A DNA stretch of 64,000 nucleotides from Trametes villosa. Taxonomy: Eukaryota; Basidiomycota; Agaricomycetes; Polyporales; Polyporaceae. The position numbers and the translations under genes were made by a program. The notes beneath the pieces are model-generated. The model had not been told where the DNA came from, did no database searches, and saw nothing but the letters and a program-made list of their open reading frames with translations. The stretch covers positions 248,001 through 312,000 of the forward strand of contig PUDQ02000017.1 in NCBI GenBank assembly GCA_002964805.2, in the 5' to 3' direction. How positions within the stretch are numbered: position 1 is the first letter of the stretch; every line of letters begins with the position of its first letter. Below are positions 33,561 to 45,709 of the stretch, piece after piece.

Positions 33561-35281
33561 ATGATGTAAGTTAGCTGCATTAGTCGCCTGAACCATCATT
33601 GCTAACAGCTAACCGTTACGAACAGGATTTCCGAGAGCCAGTTAACCTACGACGATGACTCAGTGCCTCTCATCTACGTGAATGGGGTTCCTGAGCGGCG
33701 GTGCTACATCTTTGCGTCCCAGCGGGCCCCGACGACCAACGCTCCGTCCCCTTCCCCTCCGGCTGTCGGTGCCAATATGGTCTCGGACGTCGCTGGTGCC
33801 GCAATGCGGGTCCTCAACTGTGACGACACAGTTGCCGCCGTTGTGGACAGCTTCCGCAGAGACACGTACGACGCTGAGGACCGTCTCGACCTCCTCAATC
33901 TCCTGTTGGTGAACAGAGCGTTCTTCCCCAGCGCCGCGGCTCTGTTGTGGAGCGAGTGCACCAATCCGGGGCTGAAAAGCCTCTGGGATATCATGGATTC
34001 CTCTCGAGCGTTCGGCTCGTTGGAATATATCTCGAATGTTCTCTGCGAGTGTGAGGAGTACGTCCCCGCTTGCATGACACCGACTGCGCGAGTTACTGAC
34101 ATATGCAATTGACAGCGACGAGATAACGGAGTTAGAGCAGGACATCTCCACCAGCATCGAGTGGAACCATTTCTTGTATTACGCCAGTCTTATCAAGGTC
34201 GCGGCGTTCCACTCGGCCCTGATCGACGACTCTGGTCTTCTGCCATTCTTCTCGTCTATGGTTTCGGACGGCTCCTCGATACTGTGCTCTCTGCAGCAGC
34301 TCATGTGGGATCAAGGCCCCGTCATCAACGATACCTTGCTCTACTTGCTCGGCGGACACCTCGTGTCGCTCCACGTCGGGGTGATCGCCTTCCAGGACCA
34401 ATCCGAATGTGAACCCGCCTACTCCGCGTGGGTTCAACGGTTCATGGCCATAGCGTCCGCTGTCTGCCCAAATCTGTTGCGGTTTTCCGTCTCCTCCCAA
34501 GGCCCTGCTCTCACGGACAACTGCTCGAGCACTACAACGTATTTCGAGCATCTCCATCGCGTCCCCATTCAGGTTCTTGAACAAGACGGTGAGCAGGTTT
34601 AACGCTTGCGTGCTACGATCTTAGGCTTTCGAACTTACCATTTCTACAGCTTCGGGTGAATGGAGTGAGAAAACAGCGCCCTCTGAGTTTCAGTTCTTGA
34701 CGGACGTCTCCTTCGGCGCTGTTCAGGGCAGCAGGGGCGTATTTTCTAGTCTCCACGCGGTCACTCCCCTCTTCGCACACACCTTAAGAGTCATCAACCT
34801 CGTCTCCCTCCGCGTCGCATGGTACACCGAGAGCACTGCCTTCAAATTCTTCGTTGGCCCTCTCCTCGCGCTCCCCGCACTCACATCGGTCACTATGACG
34901 CTCACCCACCACATCATCATCTTCGAAAACAACGACCTCTCCGCCGTCACGAAGGCGTGGCCGAAGCTGGAGAACTTGGAGCTCTCGTTCGGCTGCGATC
35001 CGTCTGATTGCAGCGGCCTCTCGCTCCAGTCGATCGTCGAGGCGGCGGAAAGGTGCACCTCCCTCATCCGTCTCAGCGTTCCCTACGTTATCTGCCCTAG
35101 TACTCTCGCCGACGCCGTCCTCCCTACCATGTCTCAATCGCCACTCCTGAGCTTCGTTTGTCATCAAATCCAATTCGGCTGGCCGGTCACGAGGGCCGCC
35201 CTCACCGACTCCCTGTGCAGGGCGTTCCCTAAGCTCAAGCCCGACACCGTCTTCCTAGGACCGTGGATGATTCTCATCTAG
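33561..35281 (+). CDS. F-box-like protein
   Basis: Four coding exons. The first is only ATGAT (33561-33565), followed by a GTAAGT donor and an acceptor at 33625; the codon ATG completes across the junction and gives MMISESQLTYDDD. Without this splice there is no nearby ATG in the conserved frame. Exon 2 has an F-box-like helix pair LDLLNLLLVNRAFFPSAAAL-LW. Two further introns (about 34049-34113 and 34590-34650) join frames cleanly. The C-terminal part has leucine-rich-like segments (LRVINLVSLRV, LENLELSFG, LIRLSVPYV). It is probably a substrate adaptor of an SCF complex, by family analogy. The sequence differs from both other F-box groups in the window. Stop at 35279-35281. Confidence 0.75.
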
Positions 35282-36167
35282 GTAAGCTTATTTTTCCGTC
35301 CGTACTCCAGTACCTCAACATGATCACCATTGCGTCTTCTAGACCCCTGGGCAGGCCTAGCGGCGAGCTCTTCGTATTGGTGGCGGTGGGGATTGGACGA
35401 TGAAAGAGCGATGTGTTGAGCAATAGCGGGCTGCCCGTTGTGTCCGGTTTCCTCGATTGTATCTGCTATAGTTCGCAATGTTTGTATCTGACCTTCTCGT
35501 TTGTTTACTCAGCTCGCGCGCTCGGTGCCGCGACGCACCTCCGTTGATGCTCTCGGCGCGCGGGTAGTTCTCACTCAGTGTGTGGTGCGACGCGGCGCGG
35601 GTCCTACGCATGACCGCGTCGCGCCTTTGGCATCCGCCCTCGTTCTTCCCGCATTTACTGTATGGCATCCGTTCCGCGACGCCCGACAACGGCAACATAG
35701 AAGTCGTTGTCCGGGTCCTCGAGTTCAGGCTGAATACGGTCCTACTTATGTATACGAATCCGCACTCAACGCTCTCGAGATGCATCTTGGTTTTCACTCG
35801 CATGTCCGCCCCGGCTCTCGCCATCCAACTCCGAGGAGTCTGTCAGCTATGAATACCAAAAACTCGCCACATTTTGAGGTCAAGAGAGCAGCCAAGACGA
35901 CATTGATATGTACACAGCAGCCCGCCAAGAGGAGCCCGAGCTACGCCTAGATACAGTATGTGCCATAGAAGTGAGCTTGACCCTACACTAGCGTCGGTGT
36001 TCTAGCATGAAGGGGTAGTATTCGATGCGAATCAAGAGACCTCCGCAGACCGAATCCTGCGATGCATCACTTCGAGAGCTCACTCGCGGACGGCGCCCCT
36101 CCACAAGACTGGACGCCGGTAACCGTGGTTGTAACCTATGTCCTGACACCGCGTGAGTTTCTGTAGA
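35282..36167. other. Intergenic, no gene seen
   Basis: 3' flanks of two convergent genes. The short exon-like frame at 36080-36167 could be a last exon of the neighbouring minus-strand gene, but the intron needed would be only 34 nt. Confidence 0.45.
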
Positions 36168-36913
36168 TTAAGGATGCGTAGGTAAGACACTGACCGTCGG
36201 GTATGGCAGAGACGCGACGTCTTCAACAGTGGAAGGCAAGGCCTCCCGCTGACGGTCCTCAGCCGCCTCCGCCTCCGCGGGAGGGGCTCCAGGGGCTCCC
36301 GACGATGTTGTGGCCGTCTGGCCCGAAGGCGACCCAGCCCGGGCTTGGGCGTTCTCCCAGCGGCGACGCTTGGCCCGGTTGATGCGAAGACGAATCTTAC
36401 GCGCGTCCTCGTCCTCCGACGAGGAGGGAGACGCCCACTCGGTGTCACCGTCCGTCAAGACGAGCTGAGTACTAGCAGTAGAACTGTCGGAGTCCGAGTC
36501 GCGGTCCGGATTGGCTGCGGCCGCTGCTCAAAGTTAGCAATCAACAGGTTCTAAACGATTAACTCCCAGAGCTCACCTTCCTCTCGAGTATGTCTATACA
36601 CCATTTCCTCCCCGAGGGCCTCAAATTCCGCCCTCCCGCGGAAGGTAAAATGCATGTTGAGCTGCCTCGAGGTGTACAATCCCCTGGACCTGGCGGCGCG
36701 CTTGATGTACCGGCGGGCGGCAGCTATTTCCTCCGGGGTTGGGGTCGGCGAACGTCCGCGGCGTTCAAAGGCGGGCTGAGGCTCCTCGCCCTCCGACTCG
36801 TCTCCGGATCGAGGAGTAGTAGGGGATGCGACTGAGGCTGGTTCGGATCCCCGAGTGAGAGGCTCAGGGGAGGCGTTGCCAGTGGGCTGAAGTTGCTGGG
36901 GTAGCTGGGACAT
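36168..36913 (-). CDS. Small charged protein of unknown function
   Basis: The ATG at 36911-36913 gives MSQLPQQLQPTGNASPEPL. Exon 1 ends HTREEG and joins by a GT-AG intron (about 36528-36579) to AAAANPDRDSDSDSSTAS. Visible are a basic helical segment (ARRYIKRAARSRGLYTSR), a Ser/Asp-rich stretch, another basic segment (KIRLRINRAKRRRWENAQAR) and an Ala/Pro/Glu-rich tail. No domain recognised. It is divergent from the TET-like gene, so it might be part of the same mobile cargo; that is inference. The 3' end is uncertain. Confidence 0.5.
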
Positions 36914-38023
36914 TGCGTAGAGAACGAGATGGAGGGCGACGTGGAGGTCAACGACAAGCTGGGGCAGCGCCAGCGCACGGACCTTAAAAAAAGCGGGACG
37001 CCGGTTCTCAATAAAGGAAAGCAAGATTCTTGATAGAGCACCCACCGTGCCTTGGAGGTATTAGCGACTCGGAGTCGCAAGCGCCGACGGGCCCGTTGCG
37101 CGATGCATCACCGACTTTGCTCAATTTCCGCGCGGTTCACCATTTGACTACATTCTGAGCAGAAGAGCGCACATATGTGCGTGGAGATGAAGTAGAACTG
37201 GTAGACTAGAGAGGCGACTTCACGGTGGTGGTAGTACTTACTTGCGCTGGACGCGCTGTAAGCGCCCGTGAAGCGGTGTTTGGCTCTGTGGGTACACCAC
37301 GACTCAAACATAAAATACAGAGGCTTTGGGCGCGTATAAATTTCTTTTGTTCACCGTCAGCTCACCACTCGAGCTTTAGCCACCTGCCTCAGCCCGTTCA
37401 GAGCCCATTGAAGTTAGCCTGACCCGTCTCTCACCCACCACTTCCTGCGTGCCTCAAGCTCATACTGCCAGCCTTGCTCCGGTGGTAAGTAGATCGTAGT
37501 ACGGAGCCTGGGGGATTCGCGAGGAGCGGCGTCGGGATTCGACTTTGGAAACCACCCGCGACTCGAGAAACCCCCCCCAGGCGGCCTCGTTACCCCCCAT
37601 AGCACAATACTGACCGCATTGCGCCTCCGTTTCCCCATAGATCGAGACACTTGCTGTGGCAGGGTCAAAGGGGGAGTTGAGCGAAGTTGTGAGTGTGCAC
37701 AGGCCGCTCTGGGCGACGGGTTCTCTGCGCAACACTAACGCGTACTTACAGTGCAGAGGGCCAGTGTTTTAGAGTCAAAGGGTGCTCCTTCAAGCTCAAG
37801 TTCGCAGGAGTAAACGTAAGTGCTCCATACGCCGAGCAGTGACTGGCTGTTTTGGCGCATCCTGTGGGTTTGGCATGAGGATTCGACCCTGGAAACCTTC
37901 CACTGCAGGATGCGCCGGGCCCAGGCACTGTTTAAGCCCCTCATGCGCAATTCTCACCCCTTGAAAACCCTTCTGCACAGGAGCAATGGCGCAAGACGGT
38001 CCTTTCCGAACGGTGCGTACAGT
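36914..38023. promoter_or_regulatory. Upstream region of the TET-like gene with a TATA box
   Basis: TATAAAT at 37335-37341 on the + strand fits a core promoter. The chosen ATG of the TET-like gene is about 680 bp further on, so untranslated or small upstream coding exons are likely between 37.37 and 38.02 kb. Several GT/AG pairs exist but no single splicing could be fixed. Confidence 0.5.
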
Positions 38024-40225
38024 ATGCCGGCCCTAAAGGAGAGTCTAACGCTGTACGATATCCCTCGCCAGACGAGATCGAATAAGATATTCTCTCCCTG
38101 GGCGAGTGACAAGGGCTGCGTAGCGGTGCTTGCGGCACCAGAGCATTTCGCCACGGCGCAACTCATCAAGCAGGCCGAGAGACGCGCCAGGAAACACGCT
38201 GCTGAGTCAGAGAGGCGCGTCGCAGAGGCGGAGGTACGCGCTGCTGAGGCCGAGAAGAGCCGCGCAGAGGCGGAGGCACGGGCCGCCGAGGTTGACGAGG
38301 GCAGCGCAGGGGCGGAGGCACGCGCCGCGGAGGTCGACGAGAGCAGCCTGAGCGCCGAGGCGGAGGGACGCATCGCTCAAGCCGTAGCCTGCTGCATCGA
38401 TGACGATGTTGACACGCCGGGCCAGGATTCACAGCAAGGCGTAGGCAGCCTTAATCCACCCGCCGTCGGGCCGTCACAGCCTCCCGACGACGCCGCCGAA
38501 GGTGGCACAATCCCGCCGTGCGCTGCTCTTGCTAAATGCCCGGGCCGTGCATCTTCGCCGCCTCTCAAGCCTGCCAAACGCGCGCGGCGCGAGTTCTCAC
38601 CACAGGCTCAACCCGCCGCAATCTATCCCTCTGCAGGATGCGAGGAGTTCCCTCCCATTGATCGCCCAGCGCGCATCGTTCCCAGTGCGAACTCAGCGCC
38701 GCTGCCAGCCACGGACTCGCGGAACGCCCGATCCACCCACCCATCCGCTGCGTCCCCTTCCGACCTCGCGCTTCAATCGGCACAACCGGCCACTCAGCAT
38801 TCCCCACTAAGCCCCGCATCACCCCAAGTGAGAGACGACCCGCCGCACGCCAATAGGAAGGAGCGCCTGAAGGAGCGCAGTAAGAAGCGCAGCAAGCAGC
38901 ACCGTCAAGAGCGGAGGGAGCGAGAGGCTCAGTCTGCCGGCACCTCGACGACCCGGGCGCCGAAAAAGGTCGCTCTCTCGCGCCTGGACAACGCAGTCCT
39001 TATCGAGGCACCGCTCGTCCTTGGACCGCAGAACGGCAGAGGCAGCACCTCTGCATCCGGTAAACTTACATCGATCTCTCCTGCGCCCTCGGGGTTTGTG
39101 GGAAGCCGGCCGGCACGGTCTAAGAACGACCCCGGCATGCTCACGAAGGAAGAGGCTATGAGCCTAGGCTTTCGATACATCGAATGGGACGGGCGGTGCG
39201 TTTTCTCAGGCGGTTGCTGAAGTTCTAGCCGTTGCTCATCTCCGGTTGGAGCAGCACTCCCCACGTCATCCTCGATGGCCAAGGTAGGGTGATAGGCGTG
39301 TTAGCAGGGACGCCGCGGGACGACAAGTGGCCGGATGTCATGGAAGAGGCGTGTGCAGCGCTGGATGAAGCACGATGCGCACTGGGTAAGGAAAGGGAGG
39401 AGACGAAGCATCGCCGCGGCACGTTTAGCGTGATCGCTGGGGGAATATCGTACGGCGGTGGCCAGAAGGTGAGAGGCCCCATGCGCACCTTCGCAGCCAT
39501 TCTCGCGCCGAAACTACCATATCAGGAACCGTGCAACCGCAGTCTGTCGAAAGGGGAGCAGGACGTGGTAGACGCACTCCTCGCGGATTCCGCGATCCAG
39601 CGAATTGCGGGTTTCGGCGATGGTAAGTAATCCCTACGCCTCGCCGTTGCGCCGCCGTTTCTGACGGCATATAGGTGCATTCAGTCTCTTCTGCCCAAAA
39701 CTGCACAGCTCCTACGCGGAGAACATGGACGCGTTGCGTAAATGGAAGCCTACGCTGAGGCCCAACTTCGACAATTCCGTGTTCGGCAGCGTCACATTCA
39801 ACCTTGGCCCTCGCACCCAGACGGTCGGGCATACCGACTTCCAAAACCGCGCCGCAGGGATGTGTGCGATCACCGCCCTAGGAACTTTCGACCATACGCA
39901 GAGCGGGCATATCATCCTGTGGGAGATGGAGATGATCATTGAGTTCCCAGCCAACTCCACCGCCCTCATCCCTTCCGCACTCGTCAAGCACTCCAACACC
40001 ACCGTACAGCCCCACGAACGCCGCTACTCCGTCACACAGTACTCGGCGGGCGGGCTTTTCCGCTGGGTAGAATGCGGTTTCAAGACCGAGAAGGCGTTCC
40101 TCGCATCTGGGGGCAGTTACAAGCAGACCGGCGCGGAGCGTTGGCGTCGCGGCGTCGACCTCTTCAGTAACTGGGCCGACTTATGCAGCTCGGCTCCGTC
40201 TTCTGGCTCGGAGATTAATGCCTAA
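38024..40225 (+). CDS. TET/JBP-family 2-oxoglutarate/Fe(II) dioxygenase
   Basis: Likely oxidises 5-methylcytosine in DNA, as shown for a fungal TET of Coprinopsis. Three exons: to 39195, 39252-39622, 39675-40225; introns of 56 and 52 bp restore the frame. The N-terminal half is disordered: an Ala/Glu coiled-coil-like repeat (38160-38380) and a Lys/Arg-rich patch (KERLKERSKKRSKQHRQERR). The catalytic half has the fungal TET signature: FRYIEWDGR, VILDGQGRVIGVLAGTP, FCPKLHSSYAENMDAL, VFGSVTFNLGP. Iron ligands HTD at 39830-39838 and a distal His (VKHSN, codon 39989-39991) are present, then ERRYSVTQYSAGGLFRWVE with the Arg that binds 2-oxoglutarate. All key residues seem kept. The start is uncertain: in-frame ATGs occur upstream (37874 is out of frame, 37910 in frame). 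About 697 aa from 38024. Confidence 0.88.
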
Positions 40226-40622
40226 CACGCTTCAGCCCAGCGATTCCAGCTCTCAATTGCAGACGAATCTACTGTACAGTTCTGGCTCTGCGGTGCGCGT
40301 TGTTACCTGCCCTGTCGCCTCGATCGTTGTGGAGTTACATTCATGATACGGGTCGGATTGCCTTCCAGGGATGCTGCGTAGTACATTGCTGCGGCGTGCA
40401 CAGTTCGTGCAGCTTCCTCGCGAACTCCGCGCGCTAGGGATGATGCTGATCGGGGCTTCGCACAGGCGTTGCAGCGCCTGTCCATCCGTTGTCCCGTCTC
40501 GTCCGCCGAGTCTCGGGCATATAAGTAGTACCTTACCGCCATACGACTTCGCCCATTCGACTAGCACTCTCTTCCTCCCACTACACCTCACACTGCTCAC
40601 CTCCGAGAAACCACTGCCACCA
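40226..40622. promoter_or_regulatory. Promoter of the transposase gene
   Basis: Interval between the TET-like stop and the transposase ATG. TATAAG at 40520-40525 lies about 100 bp before the ATG. It is short enough that both genes could belong to one element. Confidence 0.55.
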
Positions 40623-43600
40623 ATGTCCCTCCCCTGCGACGCCCCCGGGTGCCGACGATACCTGAAGAACAAGACGGGGAAGACGCAGCATATGCGGCGC
40701 ATGCACCCCGAATTGGTGTTTGAAGACACGCCTGAACCCTCGCACCGTGCGGGAGGCTCAGCGGGGGACGATCTGATCTCAGATGACGAAGGCTCGGATA
40801 ACGCAGACGACCTCCCTCCTAGCCCTGAACGGCCTCAACAGCCTGAGGTTAGTTCTCCCGCTCAGTGTCTTCACCAGCGGTAGGATGGCATCTCACGCCA
40901 GGCACGCGCTACTAGACGGCCGCCAATGCCTGGGCCATGGACCTTGAAGCACTCGACGCGCCGACATCCACGCACAGGGGCGGCAGTCATAGTACCAATG
41001 GCGACGGCGCCCCGCAGTTCAGCCCCGGTAACAACACTATGGACGGTCACGGCGACGGCCTGTTCTGGAACAGCTGGCGGAGCGGTCGCGGCGGTGGCGA
41101 CGACGATAGCAGCGACGATGGCCACAGTAGGAACAGCCGAAGCGACGGCTGCGGCAGCGACGGCGGCGGCAGCGACGGCGGCGGCAGCGACGGCGGCGGC
41201 AGCGACGGCGGCGGCAGCGACGGCTGCGGCAGCGACGGCGGCGACAATGAAGACGGCAGCGACACTGGCAGCGGCGAAGAGCTCTACGAAGGTGATCTAG
41301 AGGACGATGCAGCGAGCGATAGCGGCTTCGCGGGGCCAGACCGGTCCTTCAATGAAGAGCCCGTTCATCACGATGAACCCCTGGATGGTAGATTAGCCGT
41401 CCCCTTCTCACCTCTCACACACATGTACTCACGGAGCGCTGCAGATTCAGATCCCGACCCAAGAGGTGCAGTCATTCTATGTCTCTAACCTGCGCACTGA
41501 GGCTAATGATCACCGGTGCCCTTTCCACCACCGCCTATATCCGCAGCGTCGTCTTCAAGCCCTCAGACGAATCCACGGGACCACAGCAGCGGGGCGGAGA
41601 GTCGTGGCCCTTCCCCAAATGGTAGCCAGCCGAGTCGCAGGGAAGTACACCCTGTCGTCAACGGTGAGCACAACGTGTCAATATGGTCGCTCAGGCATTT
41701 AACTAACTCTCGGACCTGTAGGGAGCCCATGCGATTCCCGCGGACAAACACTTCCTGCAGGAACCCCGCCTCCGCCGCCCTCTGAGAGAAGTCAGAACGA
41801 TTGGACCCCGTTCGAGGACAGGGTGGCGTTCGAGCTTTCTGACCTTCTATACCGGAAGGAGCAAATGCCGGCGGGGAATATCAATGAGTTGCTCGAGCTC
41901 TGGTCGGCCACGCTACTGAAGCACGGCGCATCCGCACCATTCCGAGGCCAGGAAGACTTGTACCGCACCATCGACGAGGTTCCTCTTGGCGACGTCAAGT
42001 GGGAGAGCTTCACGCTCTCGTACAGCGGCGAGGTCCCACCGTCTGGCTCGGATGCCTTGCCCTGGATGACCGACAAGCACAGCGTCTTCTACCGGGATCC
42101 CCGCGCCGTCGTACGGCGCATGCTTGAGAATCCGGACTTCAAAGACGAGATCGACTACGCACCGTTTCGCGAGTTCGACCACAACTCAAAGCGCAAGCTG
42201 CAGGATTTCATGGGCGGAGAGTGGGCTTGGCGTCAGGCGGTATGTCCCAGGCTTTCGAGTGTTGCTTATCTGCGCGCTGACGCATGGTCAATGCCAGAAC
42301 ATGATCAGTGGAGAGCCGGACGCGCAGGGCTCCTCTTTCGTGCCGATCATCCTCGGCAGCGACAAGACTACGGTGTCGGTGGCCACCGGGCAAAACGAAT
42401 ATTACCCGGTGTACTGTTCCATCGGGAATGTTCACAACAAGGTTCGCCGCGCCCACAGAAACGCCGTGGCGTTGATAGCCTTTCTCGCGATTCCGAAGAG
42501 TAAGCATTACTTCCACTTGACTTGTTGCAGGATCGCTGATTAACACCTGCCAGCCAACAAACGCGATGCAAACAGCGCTGCCTTCCGCAAATTTCGTCGA
42601 CAACTATTCCATACCTCCCTCGGACGCATCCTGCAGTCCCTTCGGCCTGCGATGGAGAAGCCGGAAGTCGTGCGCTGCGGAGACGGACATTTCCGGAAGG
42701 TCGTATACGGGATCGGCCCCTACATTGCGGATTACCCGGAGCAGGCGTTGCTCGCTTGCATCGTACAGGGATGGTGCCCCGTGTGAGCGAGCTATACTCA
42801 TTATACGTGCTCGAGTTCTTTGCTAACTATCCGTTGGGTAGCTGCATGCTGAAGAAGGATGAGATCGAACACGGCGGAGGACTCGCGCGCAATCGAGAGC
42901 ATACAGAGTATCTGGTCCAGGAGTTCGAGCTTGGAGATCTATGGGACGAGTACGGGATTGTTGGCGACGTGGTGGTATGTTAGGGAACGCTCCGTGTGAT
43001 GTCCGTACGATCGTGCTTATATGAGATGCTTGCACCCAGCCGTTCACGAATAACTTCCCTCGAGCAGATATACACGAACTGCTATCCCCCGATATCCTAC
43101 ACCAGCTCATTAAAGGGACGTTCAAAGATCATCTAGTCACTTGGGTGGAACAATACCTCAAACAAGAACACGGCGACGTTGGCGCTTCCAAAATTCTCGC
43201 TCAAATCGATCGTCGGTACGTCGCTTCGCCCGAATCGTATTGCATCCCGCGAATTATCTGAAACCATCCGCCAGTATTGCAACGGTGCCTCCTTTCTCGA
43301 AGCTACGCCACTTCCATGAGGGTAGAGGGTTCAAACAGTGGACCGGCGACGACTCCAAGGCGTTGATGAAGGTTGGGCACGCTCCGTTTCACTGTTATGG
43401 CGCTGACATTTCTCGGAGTCTAGGTATACCTCCCTGCGATTGACGGTCTGCTCCCTCCCGACATCGTGAAGTCCGTCCGGTGCTTTCTGGAGTTCTGTTA
43501 CCTCGTTCGGCGGGAATCGCATGACGAGGTGACTCTTGCCCAGATCGAAGAGTCCCTGAAACGCTTCGCCGAACATCGCGAATTCTTCCGGACGAGCGGA

Positions 43601-44836
43601 GTGCGGTCCGAGGGATTCTCCCTTCCACGGCAACACTCGTGTGTGCACTACGTCGACCGCATCTGGGATTTCGGCGCACCCAATGGCCTGTGTTCGTCAA
43701 TCACCGAATCCAAGCATATCAAAGCCGTAAAGGAGCCCTGGCGGCGTTCGAGCCGCTACGAAGCCCTCGAACAGATGCTGATGACGAACCAACGCCTCGA
43801 CAAGCTCGCTGCCGCTCGAGTCGATTTTGCTGAGCGCGGAATGCTCGAAGGCAGCTGTCTCGCCGCCGCGCTCCTAGCGCTAGGTACACTTCTCTTCCAT
43901 TGTCGGCTTCTCTTGTTGACCGCGGTGTTACTTTCTAGATCCGGCGCAGCGCGATGCCGCTCAGCATCACGCAAAGAAGAGCAGAAAGAAGAAACCGGTG
44001 GGGCACCCCGGGGTTGCCGATGAAGATGGCGCCGTCTCTGGCCCAACCGTTATGGCGTACACGGCTATGGCCATCACACCGCGTGAGTTTTCGGACCTTG
44101 TGTTGTATAATGTACAGCGTAGACTGACAGTTTGTGCATCCTTTCAGAGCGGCAGCATGGAAGTACTCCGGAAGAACTCGGGGCCGTGTTTTCGGTCCCT
44201 AACCTCCGGGATCACATTCGACGATTTCTGTACCATGAGCTCCACCAAGGACAACCAACTGCTCACAGCGGAGCTTCCTTGCCGCTCGACGCTTGCCCGG
44301 CGTTCGAGGACGAACCGCTGACAGCCTACTACTCCGCCGCATCTACATTCTACGCACCGAGTGATCCATGCGGAGTGGGCGGGATGCACCGCGAGATCAT
44401 CCGCGCCAACCCCGCGTGGAGAACTCGCCACCCGCGTTTTGACTGTGTATTCGTCAACAAGGTCAACAACTCCCCGGGTCTGCTGGGAATGGAGGTCGCC
44501 CGTGTGCGTATGTTCTTCGCGTTCACATACCGGCGACGGCGCTACCCTTGCGCAGCGGTGCACTGGTACGGACGAACGAATGACGAAGTTGATGAAGACA
44601 CCGGGATGTGGATTGTGAAGCCCTCCTACCTCCGTGGACGCACTCCGCTGCTTTCGGTCATCCACTTGAATGGTATAGTTCGCGCCGCACACTTGATCGG
44701 CTCGAGCGTAGGCAAAACGGTCTCGGACGACCTTAAAAACTATGAAGCCCTCAAGCACTTCAACACATTCTACGTGAACAAGTACGTCGACCACCATGCT
44801 TTCGAGCTGCTGCACCATCCGCCGCCTTCTCAGTAG
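40623..44836 (+). CDS. Plavaka-type transposase
   Basis: Cut-and-paste transposase of the Plavaka group common in Agaricomycetes. The ATG at 40623 gives [20 protein letters not shown] with a C2H2-like finger (C-x4-C ... H-x4-H), then acidic and Gly/Ser/Asp repeats coded by a 15-nt tandem repeat (41150-41250). The catalytic region is complete by eye: [165 protein letters not shown], then the C-terminal domain to the stop at 44836. About ten introns join in frame, including the one after GWCPV (acceptor near 42840) that avoids apparent stops. No nonsense codon was found in the conserved part, so it may be active. Confidence 0.9.
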
Positions 44837-45709
44837 ATTATATTGCTATCCGTTGTACCATCACATAGTTTCTCTGATGCACCTAGTATTCTGCGACACC
44901 AGCTTCACATGTTGAGCTTCTCAGCCTCCCTCACCGGTTTATGTGCGCTCATGGACGGGCAACTCGCGTTCGGGACTTCACGCTACAGCAAACACTGTGT
45001 TTGCCACTGGCAGGCTATTCTCCGGGTTTATATAGTGGATGTTCGCGACGATCGCGACTGTGGGGCGTATTTTTGTAAGCTTCCGCGGCGCCCTCGAGTT
45101 AATACAATGGCGCGTCGTGGCAGAGTACGACGAGTCCCAGTGGGGCATCGCTTCGTCCACTCTCCGAGCGTGGTCAGGTCTTCGATACGCTGGCGTAAGT
45201 TCGGTATGCCCGTGCGCTACTAGGAGTTCTCTACAATAAACCACAAACCCTCTTAGCGTCCTTGCGGTGTTGCTCCCGGATGAGCTCCGAGCCTTCAGCT
45301 TTCGAGTCCGGGGCTGACTCGGAGAAGAGGGGCACGATCAAGTCGACTCGGACGACGTCCGAGTCCGCGTCGGCGCTGACAAGTTGCGTACCTCTGATCC
45401 TAAGAAACCGTCCTGATATAACGATGTAAGTTCTTCAAGGTGCTCTTGATGCTTTCCGGACTATGGGCATATTCCTTCTAAGTTGAAATGGCGTGGAATC
45501 GCGGCGGCGGATACAGGCTTGAGCCTGACCAACTTGAAGGCGCCTAGTAAGGGCTTCTTCGCCTCCGGCTCCGAGTCGACAGGCTTTGGCGTCTACAACC
45601 TTCCCTCCTACCATCATGATACGTGGCGCATATCCCACCTCAAAACGCCGATGGAATCCATGGTAAGTCGAACGCTTCTCTAGTGGCTTTGACTGGCAAT
45701 CCGGACACA
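44837..45709. other. 3' flank of the transposase and a possible small exon
   Basis: No terminal inverted repeat of the transposon could be fixed. A frame at 45483-45665 (LTNLKAPSKGFFASGSESTG, SYHHDTWRISHLKTPMESM) ends at a good GTAAGT donor and could be an exon of an unknown gene. A Ser/Thr-rich frame starts with ATG at 45280. Confidence 0.4.

Noticed and set aside
37820..38023. Upstream extension of the TET-like protein to 37820
   Set aside because: Open but without conserved character; kept only as a note because upstream exons are likely yet unresolved.
39196..39228. 33-bp intron in the TET-like gene (acceptor at CTAG)
   Set aside because: Too short and out of frame; the acceptor at 39251 gives a 56-bp intron and a correct frame.
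41147..41255. CRISPR-like or satellite array
   Set aside because: A 15-nt unit in frame, encoding Gly/Ser/Asp repeats of the transposase N terminus.
42780..42840. Apparent stops in the transposase after GWCP
   Set aside because: They lie in an intron with donor GTGAGC; splicing restores the C-P-V-C motif and the frame.
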